Position numbers and translations under genes: made by a program. Source: Enterococcus_D entomosocium (GTDB lineage: Bacteria; Bacillota; Bacilli; Lactobacillales; Enterococcaceae). Taken from it: DNA of 14,477 nt. The stretch is taken from NCBI RefSeq assembly GCF_030441895.1, contig NZ_JARJAS010000039.1; one strand, written 5' to 3'. The notes beneath the pieces are model-generated. The model had not been told where the DNA came from. It did not search any database and worked only from the letters and a program-made list of their open reading frames with translations. Positions within the stretch are counted from its first letter, which is position 1, and every line of letters begins with the position of its first letter. Below, in pieces: positions 13,861 to 14,477 of this stretch.

Positions 13861-14477
13861 CTACTCATCGTCCGTTTTTTTGTCTTTTCTTCTTTTGAAG
13901 ATAAAAAAGATAAGTACCATCATTAGTAAAAGAAGTAAGCCAATTGCAGCGATCATCCACCAATTGGTACTAGTATCGATCGTTACATCTTCTCGATTCA
14001 ATTTACGTGCTTCGTCCGCTTCGATTGTAAATTCACGTGTCCATGACCATTCATTTTCCCCGGAAGTCGCCGTTAGTTCCAAGGTATAAGTGCCGCTTTG
14101 GAAACGATCCCCTTCTAAAGAAATCGGAAAATTGAAATTCGAATTTGGCGCCATCTGCATCATTTCTTGGCTAGCTTCATAGAGAACGTCATTCTCCCCG
14201 GAACGCTTCACGGTTGCTTCTACTGCTAAACGATTAATGAAAGTAGGTGTAAAGTTTTGTAAAGTGGCACTGAACACATTGCGATAATTCAGCTGATCCG
14301 CAAACACATCTAAAAGTTCCAGCTCCGGTTGAACGTTATCACGGGTATTACTTACCACTACGCCGATCACATAGGCAAACTCATTTTTAATTGCGACGCC
14401 TTCGCCTTCTGGCTCTTCACTTTCTTCGTTCTCGTCTTTGTATTCGGCGATTCGTAGACCGCCTGCTAAAAATCCTT
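13861..14477 (-). CDS. WxL-interacting protein (DUF916/DUF3324), C-terminal part
   Basis: The frame is open to the right edge, so this is the last 205 or so residues of a larger gene; the GTG at 14370 is internal, not a start. Visible: the end of DUF916 (GGLRIAEY and an acidic loop), then IKNEFAYVIGVVVSNT, DUF3324 (about the next 130 residues, with FSATLQNFTPTFINRLAVEA and TYTLELTATSGENEWSWTREF), ARKLNREDVTID, one membrane helix (WWMIAAIGLLLLLMMVLIFF) and a basic cytoplasmic tail KRRKDKKTDDE. Members sit in the membrane with the two domains outside; DUF916 is reported to bind peptidoglycan and the protein to associate with WxL proteins. The 5' part is outside the window, so intactness is unknown. 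Its own downstream WxL gene is dead, leaving it possibly serving the WxL proteins at 9436-990. Confidence 0.93.
   Translation of the reverse strand, partial: GFLAGGLRIAEYKDENEESEEPEGEGVAIKNEFAYVIGVVVSNTRDNVQPELELLDVFADQLNYRNVFSATLQNFTPTFINRLAVEATVKRSGENDVLYEASQEMMQMAPNSNFNFPISLEGDRFQSGTYTLELTATSGENEWSWTREFTIEADEARKLNREDVTIDTSTNWWMIAAIGLLLLLMMVLIFFIFKRRKDKKTDDE

Noticed and set aside
14368..14370. GTG at 14370 as the start of the WIP at the right edge
   Set aside because: The frame continues upstream to the window edge with recognisable WIP sequence, so the GTG is an internal Val codon.

Overview
The window looks like chromosomal DNA of a low-GC Gram-positive coccus or lactobacillus-type Firmicute, most likely Enterococcus or a close relative. 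The evidence is the gene content: WxL-domain surface proteins, a DUF916/DUF3324 WxL-interacting protein (WIP), and Mga-type regulators. Every gene I can support is read from the minus strand, so the natural reading order is from high to low coordinates. The species cannot be fixed from the sequence alone.

Reading order. (1) 14477-13861: C-terminal part of a WIP gene that runs off the right edge. (2) 13850-13026: a badly decayed WxL gene with multiple stops, a frameshift and a large internal deletion, closed by a terminator (13017-12988). (3) 12967-11693 and 11599-10133: two divergent Mga-family regulators in tandem. (4) 10062-9685: a small protein of unknown function. (5) 9676-9599: a stray tail of a WxL domain, then a terminator-like hairpin (9532-9498). 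(6) 9436-6866: an intact 856-residue WxL protein. (7) 6790-6539: the ruined 3' end of a second WIP gene. (8) 6533-990: a giant WxL protein of about 1847 residues with a beta-helix-like repeat region. (9) 944-564: a broken paralogue of the small protein in (4). (10) 512-477: a strong hairpin. Positions 1-476 are AT-rich with no gene I can support.

How it fits together. WxL proteins are exported and bind the cell wall non-covalently through a C-terminal domain with two W-x-L motifs. WIPs are membrane-anchored partners normally encoded next to them, and the order WxL - WIP - large WxL seen at 9436-990 is the usual one. Mga-type regulators usually control surface-protein genes, so the tandem pair probably controls this locus. 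The locus seems to have grown by duplicating WxL, WIP and small-protein units, several of which are now decaying: one full-length-spanning WxL pseudogene, one WIP remnant, one WxL tail and one small-protein pseudogene. Meanwhile the giant adhesin carries a very recent internal duplication (245 identical bases at a 453-base spacing). It is best read as a surface-adhesin locus undergoing birth and death of modules. The least understood parts are the small paralogous protein and the shared N-terminal domain of the two intact WxL proteins.
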